A stretch of 64,000 nt of DNA from Schizochytrium sp. TIO01 (taxonomy: Eukaryota; Sar; Bigyra; Thraustochytrida; Thraustochytriidae), in assembly GCA_004764695.1 (NCBI GenBank), contig SMSO01000032.1, positions 7,460,668 to 7,524,667 on the forward strand, read 5' to 3'. Under the pieces are notes generated by a model. The model was not told the origin of the DNA, made no database searches, and was given only the letters and a program-made list of their open reading frames with translations. This document shows, in pieces, positions 1-10,854 of this stretch; positions within the stretch are counted from its first letter, which is position 1, and each line of letters starts with the position of its first letter. The position numbers were made by a program, and so were the translations under genes.

Positions 1-3000
1 TTATTTGTTTGCATGCACCAACATTTGCTGACGTTCCTAAGATTCTAGGTATGGCACTTGACCAAAGAGTACTTGCCACATTTCAAGTACTTATAACGGT
101 GTCACAGAGAATGGTATACCAAAAGAAATAAATCTTAGCTAGCTTTGGACGCGAATGCAATGGCTTTAACCATTTCAACGAAGCAAGTAGCTTGGAATCA
201 ACCTGAATGAGTGTGGGATTATCTAAAATAGTGCGTGGTTAGAGTACCTAACCTAGGCAAGGTATCTATCATTAAATTTAAATAAAAAAAATTAAAAGAA
301 ATCACTCAAACATCGCTCTCGCATACCCAGCAATTCTGCTTTTTCACAGACACTGCTGACCAAAACAGTTCTCAACTCATATTTCTAGACGTGCCCCCAA
401 AAGGTCACTCAGGTAAGCGAATTGAAGAAAAGATCATTATTGTTGTGTCGCAAAGAACCCTCATAAATGAGTTAGTAGCATCGAAATTGAAAACACTTCA
501 AGTAAAATAAAATGTGGAGACGCTGCACTTTCCGTGGCTCCGAATGCTTGCACTTCGCGGAGGAGTGGTCGTGCATAAAACAAGTTTGTACGGGCAAACA
601 GTGCTCGGCATTCAACTTTAGTGTGCCACAAATTGTGATAAAATCACTGCTGACGAGACTTTCTCAATAGAATGCGAGGTGATGGAGATAATTGGTATGA
701 GCTGTAGCCAAATACCAAGTACCTAGAGGTGTAGCAAGCTACACTACTATTATCTCACATGCTGATGCGAAAACGCTTTTGCTTTTTTGGTGTTGTCCAG
801 AGCAACTAACTTCCTTTCACAACAGCAACATAATAACAGTATAGGCGAAGTTAAGGGTAACTTTGGCTATTAAGGGTTTCCTTTTGGCAGATCTTTGGAG
901 AAAACAAAACCAAAAAGTAAAAAAAAAAAATCAACCTTGACTCAATATTTTTAATCTTAAGGAAATGGGGTCGAGACAGCACTGCTAATAATTATCAAAA
1001 CTGCTCAAATTGAACCCCGGGCCTGGTTATGGCGCCGTAGAGTTGTTACTTTCACACAAACGCAGCACTGTGAAAGAAATCAGCCGTGGCGTGATAAACA
1101 AAAGTGAACTTAAAAAACTCTGCTGCGTGTTCCTGAGCCTTTATTCAAAGTGACAACTACGTGAATTGAATTAACATTACTTATAAGTACGTGAACTCTT
1201 GCCCCGCCCTGCAGGAATGTCCAAATATTATGCATACTTACGGCTCTTGTTGAGTGGAGATTGAAGTTTCAAGAACCTGAAGCAGGCACCAAATTACACT
1301 TTCCAAATCTAATCAAGAAGCAGAAAACTATAGTCTCTGGAGGGACGGGGACCAACCAAGAGCAGGGTGGCCTTGATTGTAAAGTAGTAGAGCTCAGAGA
1401 GACTGGTTTCAGCTTGTCGCAGAACCATTTATCCATATATTATATTAAAAAAAGATATACGGAAATAAGCAAGGGGACAATTTGTTTTAAATACACGACC
1501 TGCTTGCTTCAATGAATCGCAATCAGGTTACTTAAGCAAGGCCTGATATCGATAGGGATAACGTCAACAAAACAATTGAGGAATAGAAAAAGCCTAGACC
1601 TGCCCAAGAAAACACCATAGCAGATCTGAATTTCATCTGCGGAAGGTTACTGAGAGAGACGAGCACTGTAACTGAATGTAGATACTTTTGGCTTTATAGG
1701 TCTACTAGGTTTGCCGCCATCCAAACGTATCTTTCCAGTCTATCCATCTCAGTTTGTAGATCTATACCTTGGATCAAGCAAAGACGGCAGATGCAGGTTT
1801 AGCGAAGGTTGCGCATACTATTGGATTCTAAGCAAAAGCAACTTGACAAATAAAGAAAAACAGAGCTCGTCACCATGTTGCTAGAAAGGAGCGTTTATCG
1901 ATTTCTAATTATTTGTTATTTGGAACAATGTCAATAATGGCCCGCAAGTATGAGCCTTCTTCATCGGTTTGCGTATTATAAATGATCTTTGACGCAGAAC
2001 TTTCCAGTGCACTAGTCAACTACGTGTTTGTAGATTAGTCACTTTACGTCATTGGTGATCGCTAAGATCACACATTGCCGCGAACTAATAAACTCGAAAG
2101 TAAATGCTCAAATGCCTGGTGTGGTGACCACATAGCTCTGAGCCAAAAGGGTTTTTAAAACCGTACAACAATTAAATCAACATTCCTGACTTCAACCAAA
2201 AGGGCTAACTTGTCGAATCTTTAAATTTAGATAAAGCTCTTCGGCTTTATAACTTTAAATCTTCCGGTTTACGATAGCTATATTTCCTCCTCTTTACGTC
2301 CTTTTCGCCTTCTAATTTTCATTTTTTCTTCCTCCCCAAATCACACACCGCCAGTGGCACTATTGAATACCTCGTGCCAAGTAAAATAAACACTTTTTCG
2401 ATAAGCTAAATTCGCGGTTCTTTCTGTTGTTTATCTGAAACGCCAGCTTGTCGTCTTTGATTAAGATTGCACCGCTCTGCCTTTTTGCCTTAGTGGCGCC
2501 ATGCTCGTCGCGTCGCACCCGAAGTCCTTGCGTTAACCTTGAAAGCTTGGTGCCGTTGAGTTCTACTCCTCCTGTCTTTTGCAGAGTGACGACCATGTCT
2601 CCAGCCGGTGCCTGCCTGTTTGGTGTCCGTGCCTACGTGGAAACAGACTTTATGCGATGTGATAGCGAGCTGTTGCAGAATGCGAATGCGCTGTGCAGGT
2701 TTACTTGAACTTGATAAAGATGTTTTTTTTGTTTTTTTTAAATAATAAAATCTGATTACTTACATTGAAACTAAAAGAAAAAAATCACATGTGACGTAGG
2801 CGACTTCTTCTGAACACAGTTCTGGTAGCCCTCCTTGTGTCGCCACTGACTAATACGGCATGCGAGCTTGTGTCGCCCAAGATACCACCTACTACTACCG
2901 TATACAAATTAAATCTCAAAACCAAAAAACTTGTTCACTGCCGTGCCGAGCAGTATGATAAGTGGGCTCCTTCCATCACGAGAGGCAACGAGAGCTTTAA

Positions 3001-3772
3001 TCAAACGCCAACCTTTTGCTCTTGCCTGCAGCCAGTCAGGTAGAGGGCTAAATAAATGGAATGGAAAAGAAATGGGTGAAACTTATACCACGAAGAGTTG
3101 AAAAAATGGATAGGGAACATACGCACGGAGGTATGCTGACGGATGCAATTATCGGTCAAACTAACACAAGCATGCTATCAAGATACGGTATCTATCAAAA
3201 TCAGGCACACTAACTCATTTGAAGTCCACGAGTGATGCTCGAAATCTTTTCATATTGGAACAGGAGTATTACTTTGTCGCGTCGCGTCAGACGATGTCTT
3301 AGGATAGGTTACCCTGAAATATGGGCAAAGCTTTTTGATCCCATCCCAACATTTGCAGAGCAGCACGTAGGTACCTAGGCAGGCAGGATATAAAATGAGA
3401 CAATGCGTAGAGTATATGGAGTAACGAAGTGAGCAGTTAATTAAAAGCTCTCGTACTCTACGTGTGGTCGTCCATATACATAACATATCACTATATAGAG
3501 AGTTATAATTTTGCTACCTGCTAGATAATGCGATCAAGTGTGTAAGCGATTGAGCATAAGTTCAACCGGGATACTGTTGGTCGACGTTCCTTTCAATTTA
3601 AAGCAACAGGCTTTGAGTGTTGATGTATTACAGCTTTCACTCAAGTTCGCGATAATAGACTCAATAGACTCACCTTGAAGATGTTTAAAATTTTCATTTC
3701 GCAAAGAGTTCACTATGTCAAGCGGTAAATACGGCTGGTATAAAGCTGGATATTGGCAATGAGTTTGGACTG
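1..3772. other. Left-end intergenic region, no supported gene
   Basis: AT-rich sequence with only short ORFs (about 90 codons or fewer), several of which begin at non-ATG codons. None shows a recognisable domain or protein-like conservation pattern. It contains A/T homopolymer runs and several copies of the short palindromic motif CCTAGG or TACCTAGGTA, for example near 3368. I see no tRNA, rRNA or terminal repeat here. Confidence 0.6.
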
Positions 3773-4480
3773 TCAGTACATGATCAGATCACATCCTCTT
3801 GTTTCTTTCTGAAAAAGTCCATTCATCAGGGCAGCAACGTGATACCCACAATCATAACCATTGTGTTGATGACCCGAGACAACAGACCAGGATATATTTC
3901 TATGATCAGACCTAAACAAGATTTCGAGGCATATTTGATTGGCATGATTACGCTGTGCACCTAAAAATCTGACTCTGGATAAAATGCGACGTGTTGGTTC
4001 AAGCGAAAAATTAATGAATGAAGGGTCCAAGAATCGTTAAAGAGTGCAGAGGGGAAGACATAATCAACGCACGCAGGCGTTGATCATTTTGCAATACGAG
4101 GTGGCACATCTTTCCCTCGAAGATCAATTTTTGCATTGTCTCTCCAATTTAGATCTAGAATTGAGGCAGCAATTGCTTTGTGAGCATAATCTGAAAACAG
4201 CTCTATTTTCGGGTACTCTGACTTAAGGAGAGCATCATGTGCATATGAAGACACAAAATCGCAGCGTGGTTTCGAAGAGGTTTTGAGTCTGTTATTCTCG
4301 CATTCGTGAGAGCACCACATATCTATCAGAACGTTGTTCATATGCTGTGGAGATATCATATGGCTTTCCGAGTTCCTGAGTATTAACTATAACGTCTGTC
4401 CAGTCTTCGCATGAATTGTCGCGGCTGAAAGCAGGCACAAGGTCAGCAACTTGAATATGGTAAGGGGCGACTTAAGTATT
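3773..4480 (-). pseudogene. Degenerate Ulp1/SENP-type (C48) cysteine protease remnant
   Basis: Three minus-strand frames together resemble a C48 (Ulp1/SENP) peptidase, the family that cleaves SUMO-like proteins and is also carried by some DNA transposons. The first part (about 4090-4480) has a helical segment like the family's substrate-side N-terminal half, with HMISPQHMNNVLIDMW. After two in-frame stops comes NDSWTLHSLIF followed by YPESD (about 3966-4042), at the place of the HW and YDS motifs of the family. A further shift leads to GHQHNGYDCGYHVAALM (about 3810-3870), matching the Gln and Cys active-site block. The catalytic His position appears to be Ser. At least two frame changes plus stops indicate a dead copy. 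Multiple unrecognised introns are an alternative, though less likely because the breaks fall inside motifs. A transposon origin is inferred, not shown. Confidence 0.6.
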
Positions 4481-4875
4481 TCCCAGCCTAAAGTTCAGAA
4501 TTAAGCTGGGGTCAAGACTATAGGGTATCCTCGCAGACCTTTGCCAAGGATTTTTTGATCTTTTTTATTGGAGCCCGTATTTCGTACCGGCATCAATTCT
4601 TTCGTCTTCTTTTTTCTGCTGTTTTTACTATCACCTTAGACCTAGTAGGCTTAAAATAGAACGTACTAGTAAGTACCTATTGGCATTTTCCTGCTAGTTA
4701 GTTCATGGCACCGACCAACTTGGAAAACTCCACCTAAACAGCTTTTGCAAGCAGCTAGATTGATCGCAGCTACGTTAGGCCTGCTCGAAGTTGTTAAACG
4801 TCTTAAGCAATATTTGAGTTGGGTGTACCGTGCAAATCCTAACACTTGGCTCTTCAGACAACAGCTTCTTGCAAG
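4481..4875. other. Upstream region of the RTF2 gene
   Basis: Non-coding sequence between the protease remnant and the RTF2 start, presumably the promoter and 5' leader. No clear TATA element or other motif can be assigned. Confidence 0.4.
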
Positions 4876-5586
4876 ATGGGCGGAGATGGTGGCACCTTGG
4901 CTGTGAAGCGTTCATTTCTGCGTAAAGAAGACGAAGGCACAGCCAGAGACCGAGCGAAAGCAGAAAAGCAAGCTGCTACCGAGCTGCGAGTACTGAGCCA
5001 TAGAACCTGCAGCGTTTCTGGAGAAGAGCTGCAGGAACCTGTGGTGTGCTGCGAACTGGGATACTTATACAACAAAGAGGCGCTCTTGCAGCGTTTACTT
5101 GAGGGCCCACCACTTGAGGACAAGTTTAAGCATGTCAAGTTTAAAGAGCTCTTGAATTGTGTACTTGAGGCGAACCCCACGTATACATCTGAGGGCAAGA
5201 AAAAATCAACTTCAAGCGCAGCAAGCTCAAGCAAGGCGGCATCTACCACAATGACGTTCTGGGCAGAACCTGACGCACCAGCGCCATTTATATGCCCGGT
5301 TACTCTCTTGGAGATGAACGGCAAGTTTCCCTTTTGTTGTCTCTACCCATCCGGCCGCGTCTTAAGTAGTAAAGCTATTACTGAGGTTCCGAAGATCATG
5401 GAAGGGGATACCCGGATTATCAAGATTAACCCAAGTGAAGAAGAGCGCACAAAAGCGTACGAAGATCTTTTAGAGAGACGGAAGAAGAATAAGAAGCAAG
5501 ACCGCAAACGTAAAAAGGGGAAAGGAAAAGATGAAGATAGTCTTTCGAAGAAAGCTAAGGCTGATCGTCTGCAAAGTTCGTCGTGA
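4876..5586 (+). CDS. RTF2: RTF2-family protein (replication termination factor 2 domain)
   Basis: A 236-residue protein of the RTF2 family, nuclear proteins with a degenerate RING/U-box-like fold. Family members act at stalled replication forks and, in some species, in pre-mRNA splicing. The start is the internal ATG giving MGGDGGTLAVKR, the family's hallmark N-terminus, in a good context (AAGATGGGC). The frame is open about 30 bp further upstream but only from a TTG. Residues 42-76 hold the first Cys/His-poor RING-like block (HRTCSVSGEEL ... CCELGYLYNKEAL). A Ser/Ala linker follows, then the second block at 139-171 (FICPVTLLEMNGKFPF). The last 35 residues are a Lys/Arg-rich tail resembling a nuclear localisation signal. 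Length and order match the family. The last 32 bp of coding sequence overlap the end of the oppositely oriented dioxygenase gene. Confidence 0.93.
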   Translation: MGGDGGTLAVKRSFLRKEDEGTARDRAKAEKQAATELRVLSHRTCSVSGEELQEPVVCCELGYLYNKEALLQRLLEGPPLEDKFKHVKFKELLNCVLEANPTYTSEGKKKSTSSAASSSKAASTTMTFWAEPDAPAPFICPVTLLEMNGKFPFCCLYPSGRVLSSKAITEVPKIMEGDTRIIKINPSEEERTKAYEDLLERRKKNKKQDRKRKKGKGKDEDSLSKKAKADRLQSSS

Positions 5587-6591
5587 GTTTGCTTAAAACG
5601 TGGTCATAATATGTACTTCCGTCAGGGTGGATCTGCGCTTCAAGATTGGGCTCAAAAAAAAACGGTAGGGAGATTCGGGTCTGGGTACGCGGGGCCATAA
5701 CCCGATGCGGAGTGGCTTTAAAGTATCCGTCTGTCCAAAAATCAAGTACGTCACCAATGTTAATCACAAGGCAATTCTCAACTGGGTCGACGAATTCCCA
5801 TTCGCCACTACTTCTTTTGATTTGCAGGCAGCCCGGGGTATCGTCTGCCATGATCATTGTCAAAAGTCCATAGTCACGGTGCTCACCAACTCCTTGCTCT
5901 TCTGCTTCGCCTGTCTTACTTGGCGGGTATTTGATTGCCCGCATGATCCAGAACGGGTCGTTGAATAAGTCTGGGGTACAACGCCCCTGCGCAGGTGTTC
6001 CTTCAAGCCCTTGCACAACTTTGTCCATGATACGAAAACCAAGGGAGGTCATTTCATTTGTATACTCCCCTAGCGCTGATCTAAAGCCCGGTACTTCCTT
6101 TTCTTCTGGCCAAAGGTTTGGTTTGCACAGGAAACTGTCTGGATCTTTCACTTCTGAGGATGCAAGTTCGCGCATGAGGTCTAGGCCTTCATGCTGGTCT
6201 GCTTTGCCAAGGGTTACGTTTTGGCCACATGTTTGAAAACCTCGGAATCCAGTGCTGACGCCGCGGAGACGCATCTTTTGCTTGATTGCGTTTGAAGTCT
6301 CAAACATTTGGGTGCTTTTCTTCATTGCATTTGAGAGCACATTCTTGGGAATCCCATGGTCAGCGAGCACAAGGAAGCCGTGCTCTCGTAAAGCTCGTAC
6401 AAAGTCACGAGACTTGCTTCCATTAAACGAAAGGATAAATTAAGTACATGTTAGTTATGTTGTCCGCACTGTCACATATTTATTTTGCTTTACCATTGCA
6501 AATCGCAAGTACCAGGTTTCTTGTCCAAGTAATTGTAATTTACATAACCTACCGAGCTACCTCGAAGAGAGATCACTGGTACCCCAGACAT
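5555..6591 (-). CDS. 2-oxoglutarate/Fe(II)-dependent dioxygenase (isopenicillin-N-synthase-like), two exons
   Basis: Soluble non-haem iron oxygenase of the DIOX_N/2OG-FeII superfamily; the substrate cannot be predicted. The best model is exon 1 6591-6553, intron 6552-6413 (donor GTAGGT, acceptor GCAAG), exon 2 6412-5555, giving 298 residues. The splice restores the family's N-terminus: MSGVPVISLRG from exon 1 joins SRDFVRALREHGFLVLADHG in exon 2, where the exon 2 frame alone runs into a stop with no ATG. The metal site is H191-x-D193 (GEHRDYG) and H249 (ATPHRV). The 2-oxoglutarate-binding R-x-S is R259/S261 (TRISLPFF). All ligands are present, so the enzyme should be active. It is tail-to-tail with RTF2, with overlapping coding ends, and divergent from the glutaminase-A-like gene. 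Splice sites are inferred by eye; domain identity is firm. Confidence 0.88.
6413..6552 (-). other. Predicted 140-bp spliceosomal intron of the dioxygenase gene
   Basis: On the minus strand the interval starts GTAGGTTATG and ends with a pyrimidine-rich stretch and ATGGAAGCAAG, with a branch-site-like TACTTAAT about 30 bases before the acceptor. Removal is in phase 0 and joins two halves of a conserved N-terminal motif. It contains in-frame stops, so reading through is excluded. A neighbouring acceptor 4 bases upstream would break the frame. Confidence 0.7.
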
Positions 6592-8077
6592 GACCCTTCT
6601 TTTTGAGTTGCAATTCGCTGCACACGTTCAGGGCTTGCTCTAGCACCCTCTTCTTTGTAGAGTTCTTGCCTTTGACACACACCGCCCTCGTTAAAGAGCT
6701 CTGCTTGCCTCCTCTTGAGCCGAAGAAGCTTTGCTTGGGATGCAATATCTGCGAACAACTGGCGGTTCAAGGTGGCAGTCTCTCGACTCAGGGTGAGGGT
6801 TTGCCCAATAGAGAACTGCTTCTGCCCACTGCGGCAATCGTTCTCAGTAAGTAACGAAAACAGAATCAAGATGGGTGCACCCGTGTAAAGGTTGCGCTTG
6901 CACAAAGAGGGATGAAACACAACTGGTCTTATCTTGGTTTACAATTGTTTGATTGTGCTTGAGCTTAATGGACAGTGTCTGTTCGAAGATCATGCTTACG
7001 GACTTATTGCTGGCATGGCTGAGAGGGATGACTTAGTGTTCTGCCTATGAAGTTGCTTGGACGAATTGATGAGAAGCTTCCATGAATGCTGCTTCAACGA
7101 AACGCAAACTTTGTGCGTAACAAGACCATTTTAATGTCGCTACAGGGTTGCATTGGGCACAGAATAGGATTAGGTCCAAGAAATTTGTGACATCATGGTG
7201 AGCCATGGTAATATGGCGTTGTTGCAAGGCAGCTTCTTCTATGTGCGTTCTAATATCTTCATCAAAATATCTATTTCGAGGTGTGGTACCTATCTAGGTA
7301 CTGTCATTAAACTTTCCCAATTTCCGCCAAGGTGCAAATGCCTTCGATTCAAGTAGATAAACACCTTTGATTGTAGAGCGGACCTAAAGCACCATAGCTT
7401 CGCTCCCAGATGGATGAATATCCATTCAACAAACGAAGATTGAAAAAAAATGTGTACGGTATCCTGCTCAGAAAAGTCTATGTTGAGCACTGCTCGAAAG
7501 AGAATCATCATCGCGTGTACCTGGAAGCACCCCGTATTAAGCTGAGCAGCATGATACTGCCACCAGTGTCCCTGAGTGCCAATACAAAGACAATCAACAA
7601 CAATATCGATCGATGCCGGTAACGAATAGTAATGCACCAAGGACTCTGCATATATTACTTCCTAGCTACGTAAGTATTGCTTAAATACTCTACATACTAC
7701 TACCCTCGCATATAATCATTACAAAGGCAAGGTGCGATATAAATGCTTTGTAAAATCGAGAACACATCATAGCAACAATCACACAATCGCAAATGAAGTT
7801 TCTAACTCCTGATGCAAGGGATGCTCTTCTAGCATTGCTCGCGTTCTCTTCGCATTCCAGTGCTGGTCTCTTGTTTAACTAGTAATATTGCATACATATC
7901 TGAAAGCCATACACAATTCTTGTAATTTAATATCCTGACACGCGGAATGAAGCACATCGAAGATGAACATATGATCATTTTAGAAAGGCCAAGTAAAATC
8001 CAAACGATCTTGCGAGCGTCGCAAGTTCAAATTTGGTTTGTAGGCTTTAGGATCTGGCCAGCGAATCGTGCGCCACG
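6592..8077. other. Divergent intergenic region between dioxygenase and glutaminase-A-like genes
   Basis: About 1.5 kb separating two genes transcribed outward, so it should contain both promoters. Short ORFs here (the longest is about 115 codons on either strand) show no domain or protein-like pattern and overlap each other on both strands. No RNA gene seen. Confidence 0.5.
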
Positions 8078-10387
8078 ATGGATACAATACCGTATTCGCG
8101 TCTGGGTGACTCGGGTGGCCCAGAGCTAGGTTTGGGTAAAGAGATGCCCAAGAGTATGGAGGCTCCGCGTGGAGAAGCTAACGGCAACCCTCGTAAGACA
8201 TGGGTCAGCATGACGCTGGTAGCGATCGCTGCCTTGGTACTTTTTGTATGCTCGATGGCTCATGGACATTGCGAAGGCCATGCCAAAATGCAGAAAATGT
8301 GGGCTCAACTGACCGGAGAAGACTCGCAACTTGAGTTCCAGCCACCGACGATCCCGTTGCTCGTGCTGGATCCCTTTTTCCAGGTTCACATGATGGCAGA
8401 AAAGGCCACGGATGATGTCACTCGCGGATGGTATGGTAATGTGCGTGAGATGCAAGGTCTTATCCGTGTGGACGGAAACACATATCGATTTCTTGGCGCA
8501 TGCACAGGCGGAGATGGCGATGCCTGCCCGCAAGCCATGACCCAAGTGGACCTCGACATTGGCACAATCCGCACAGATTTTGTATTTGAGGACCCGCAAA
8601 AACGTATCGAGCTTCGTGTGACCTACATGGGCACGCCTTACACTGACGACGAGGAGCGGTTTGCTCGTCCGGTCGGATATGTTGTACATGACGTACGGAG
8701 TATCGATGACCAAAACCATGAAGTACAGCTATACCTTGATGCTAGTGCAGAACATGCTGTATTTAATGGGAAAGATGTGGTAGAATGGGATGGTTGGGAG
8801 CAGGAGGGCCTGAAAGGCATTCGTATCGGTACCGTCGCTCAGCAATTTTTGCATCGCCAGGGAGATCGCATGAATCTTGACTGGGGGTTTCTTCATATTG
8901 CTGCACGTCCTGATCACGATGAACACAGTGACAATCCTATGACAATCGTGCGGGGTGGAAGTGCAGATGTTAACCGTCTGGCGTTTGAATCTTCTGGTAA
9001 GGTTTCGAGAACACCAGATCAAAATAACCCTCGGCCCTGTGGTGAAATTAATGAGAAGAATAAAACTGTCATATCTATCAGCAAAGACATGCAAACTGTG
9101 AATGACTCCAAGCGACACATTGTTATGGTAGCCTACGATGATATTTATTCGGTCAACTTTTTTGGAACTAAGCTCATGGGTTACTGGCGCCAGCAGTATA
9201 ATTCAATTCAGGGTGCGATGGCCGCAGCACAGACAGAAACAGACGATATGCTGGAGCGTGCAGCCAGCCATGATGAAAGTGAGTTTAACACCCTTCAGAA
9301 ACTTGGTGGCACAAAATATGCTCTTGTGACGCGTTTGGCGTATCGTCAAACTTTGGGTGCGCTTAAACTTGTTTGGAATGAGGAAAAACAAAGTACATGG
9401 ATGTTTCTCAAGGAAATCAGCACCAACGGCGATATGAACACTGTGGATGTAGTCTATCCTGCCTCTCCAGCTCTTTTGTACCATAACCCTTGGTACTTGC
9501 AAAAGCTTCTTGAACCGATGCTCGACTTCGCAAATAATTCAACTAGTCTTCAGTACTGGAAGCCATTTTCCCCGCACGAACTTGGAGTCTACCCTGTTGC
9601 GAATCACGGTACAAAGGACCAGGAACCTATGCCAATGGAGAACACTGGAAATATGTTCTTCATGATTCTTGGTATTCTCCAACGCACGTCCGATCATGAG
9701 TGGATCCAGCCGTTCTACCCGTTGCTGGAAACGTGGGCTAAGTACCTCAATCAGACATTGCCATTTCCTGCTCATCAACTTTGCACTGATGACTTTAAGG
9801 GCCCTCTCGCAAATAACACGAATCTTGCAGCGAAGGGGATTGTTGCTCTGGAAGCTTTCGCAGAAATCTGTCACACATTGAAGAAGTCTGAATGCGATTC
9901 TTTTTCGAATTGGGCTCAGTACCATGCAAAGACTTGGATGAAGACTGCTCGCGAAGACCTTCCAGTACCCCACACTAAACTTGCATTTGGCGAGGAAGGC
10001 TCCTTTTCAATCGTTTACAATGTTCTCTGGCAGAAGCTCCTGAACCTGGGGAACAAACCTTTTGAGTCCTATGATGCGTTCGTGAAGGAGGAAATCAGTT
10101 TCTACATTCGCATCGCCAATAAATATGGCACGCCTCTGGATTCACGCGATAGTAAAACAAAGACAGACTGGTTATCTTGGGCTGCCGCCATGGCTACGTC
10201 TGATGAAGACTTTGAAACCCTTTTCGGATATTTGTTCCGTTTCTATAACGAGTCCACTGTTCGTGTACCCTTGTCTGACTACTTTGATACTAGAACCGGT
10301 ATTCCTCAGCTCCACGATTTCCGGGACCGTCCTGTGGTCGGCGCTTTTTACGCAAAGGCTCTTATTGAAGAAATGAAACAGATTTAA
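8078..10387 (+). CDS. Membrane-anchored glutaminase A (GtaA)-family protein (DUF5127/DUF4965/DUF1793)
   Basis: A 769-residue protein matching the fungal extracellular glutaminase A family, which hydrolyses L-glutamine to glutamate. The substrate in this organism is inferred. Residues 1-41 are hydrophilic and 42-62 form one membrane segment (TWVSMTLVAIAALVLFVCSM), so it is a type II membrane protein or has an uncleaved signal anchor, with the enzyme on the luminal or extracellular side. The N-terminal domain starts PPTIPLLVLDPFF (about 89). The DUF4965-like block is about 419-530, with LAYRQTLGALKL, NTVDVVYPASP, HELGVYPVANHG and MPMENTGNMFF. The DUF1793-like C-terminal part has CTDDFKGPLANNTNL (569), YGTPLDSRDSKTKTDW (683) and RPVVGAFYAKAL (750). 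These motifs exclude the superficially similar GH63 glucosidases. The start ATG has a good context (ACGATGG), and several N-glycosylation sequons fit secretion. The gene is full length and intronless. Confidence 0.88.
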   Translation: MDTIPYSRLGDSGGPELGLGKEMPKSMEAPRGEANGNPRKTWVSMTLVAIAALVLFVCSMAHGHCEGHAKMQKMWAQLTGEDSQLEFQPPTIPLLVLDPFFQVHMMAEKATDDVTRGWYGNVREMQGLIRVDGNTYRFLGACTGGDGDACPQAMTQVDLDIGTIRTDFVFEDPQKRIELRVTYMGTPYTDDEERFARPVGYVVHDVRSIDDQNHEVQLYLDASAEHAVFNGKDVVEWDGWEQEGLKGIRIGTVAQQFLHRQGDRMNLDWGFLHIAARPDHDEHSDNPMTIVRGGSADVNRLAFESSGKVSRTPDQNNPRPCGEINEKNKTVISISKDMQTVNDSKRHIVMVAYDDIYSVNFFGTKLMGYWRQQYNSIQGAMAAAQTETDDMLERAASHDESEFNTLQKLGGTKYALVTRLAYRQTLGALKLVWNEEKQSTWMFLKEISTNGDMNTVDVVYPASPALLYHNPWYLQKLLEPMLDFANNSTSLQYWKPFSPHELGVYPVANHGTKDQEPMPMENTGNMFFMILGILQRTSDHEWIQPFYPLLETWAKYLNQTLPFPAHQLCTDDFKGPLANNTNLAAKGIVALEAFAEICHTLKKSECDSFSNWAQYHAKTWMKTAREDLPVPHTKLAFGEEGSFSIVYNVLWQKLLNLGNKPFESYDAFVKEEISFYIRIANKYGTPLDSRDSKTKTDWLSWAAAMATSDEDFETLFGYLFRFYNESTVRVPLSDYFDTRTGIPQLHDFRDRPVVGAFYAKALIEEMKQI

Positions 10388-10854
10388 AAAGCCAACATAA
10401 GCCACCATTTTTTCATTTCATACAAAGCGTGTTGTGAGGTATTTCACCAGTTATCTTTGTCATCAAAAGCTTCATTGAAATGTGATAGTTCATATTTCCA
10501 ATTTAAATATTTGCTTCTCTTATAAATTCTCACTGTACTTGTGACTCCCAGATGTTCTCCAGTCAAGAATATAAACTAGCCAAAAACGAATTTCACTTCT
10601 AATAGTTCAAATGCGAAAATGAATGCAGGCATATAATTGAAAAAAACGAAATAAGGGGGGGGAATTGGAGTGAAAGTTAGATATTGCTTAGTCATTCAAT
10701 ATGGCACTGCAACATGCCATGTTTACACATGTGTGAGTACTTTTCAATATTAAAAGAGCTGGTGAAGAGAGAGAGGCTCATGGGGGATGATACACGAAGC
10801 GAATTCTTCAACAGAAGCTAACCTAGCTTTCTTCATTATTCAGGGCGATGCGCA
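10388..10854. other. Convergent intergenic region
   Basis: AT-rich 3' flank shared by two convergent genes, with a short G run near 10656. It presumably contains both polyadenylation regions. No ORF of note. Confidence 0.4.

Noticed and set aside
1000..1060. Possible minus-strand tRNA T-arm (TTGAACCCC)
   Set aside because: T-stem pairing fails and no cloverleaf can be drawn.
4846..4875. Longer RTF2 N-terminus from a TTG codon
   Set aside because: The family begins MG[GC]DGG, which the ATG at 4876 reproduces exactly; TTG starts are not expected in nuclear genes.
4854..5324. 156-codon minus-strand ORF inside RTF2
   Set aside because: Antisense shadow of a well supported gene, with no domain of its own.
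6573..6920. 115-codon minus-strand ORF upstream of the dioxygenase
   Set aside because: It overlaps the proposed first exon in another frame, has no domain and lies in a divergent promoter.
8078..10387. GH63 processing alpha-glucosidase (type II membrane protein of similar size)
   Set aside because: Size and membrane topology fit, but the sequence blocks (YPASP, HELGVYP, LANNTNLAAKG, TKTDW, RPVVGAFY) belong to the glutaminase A/DUF1793 family and GH63 hallmarks are absent.
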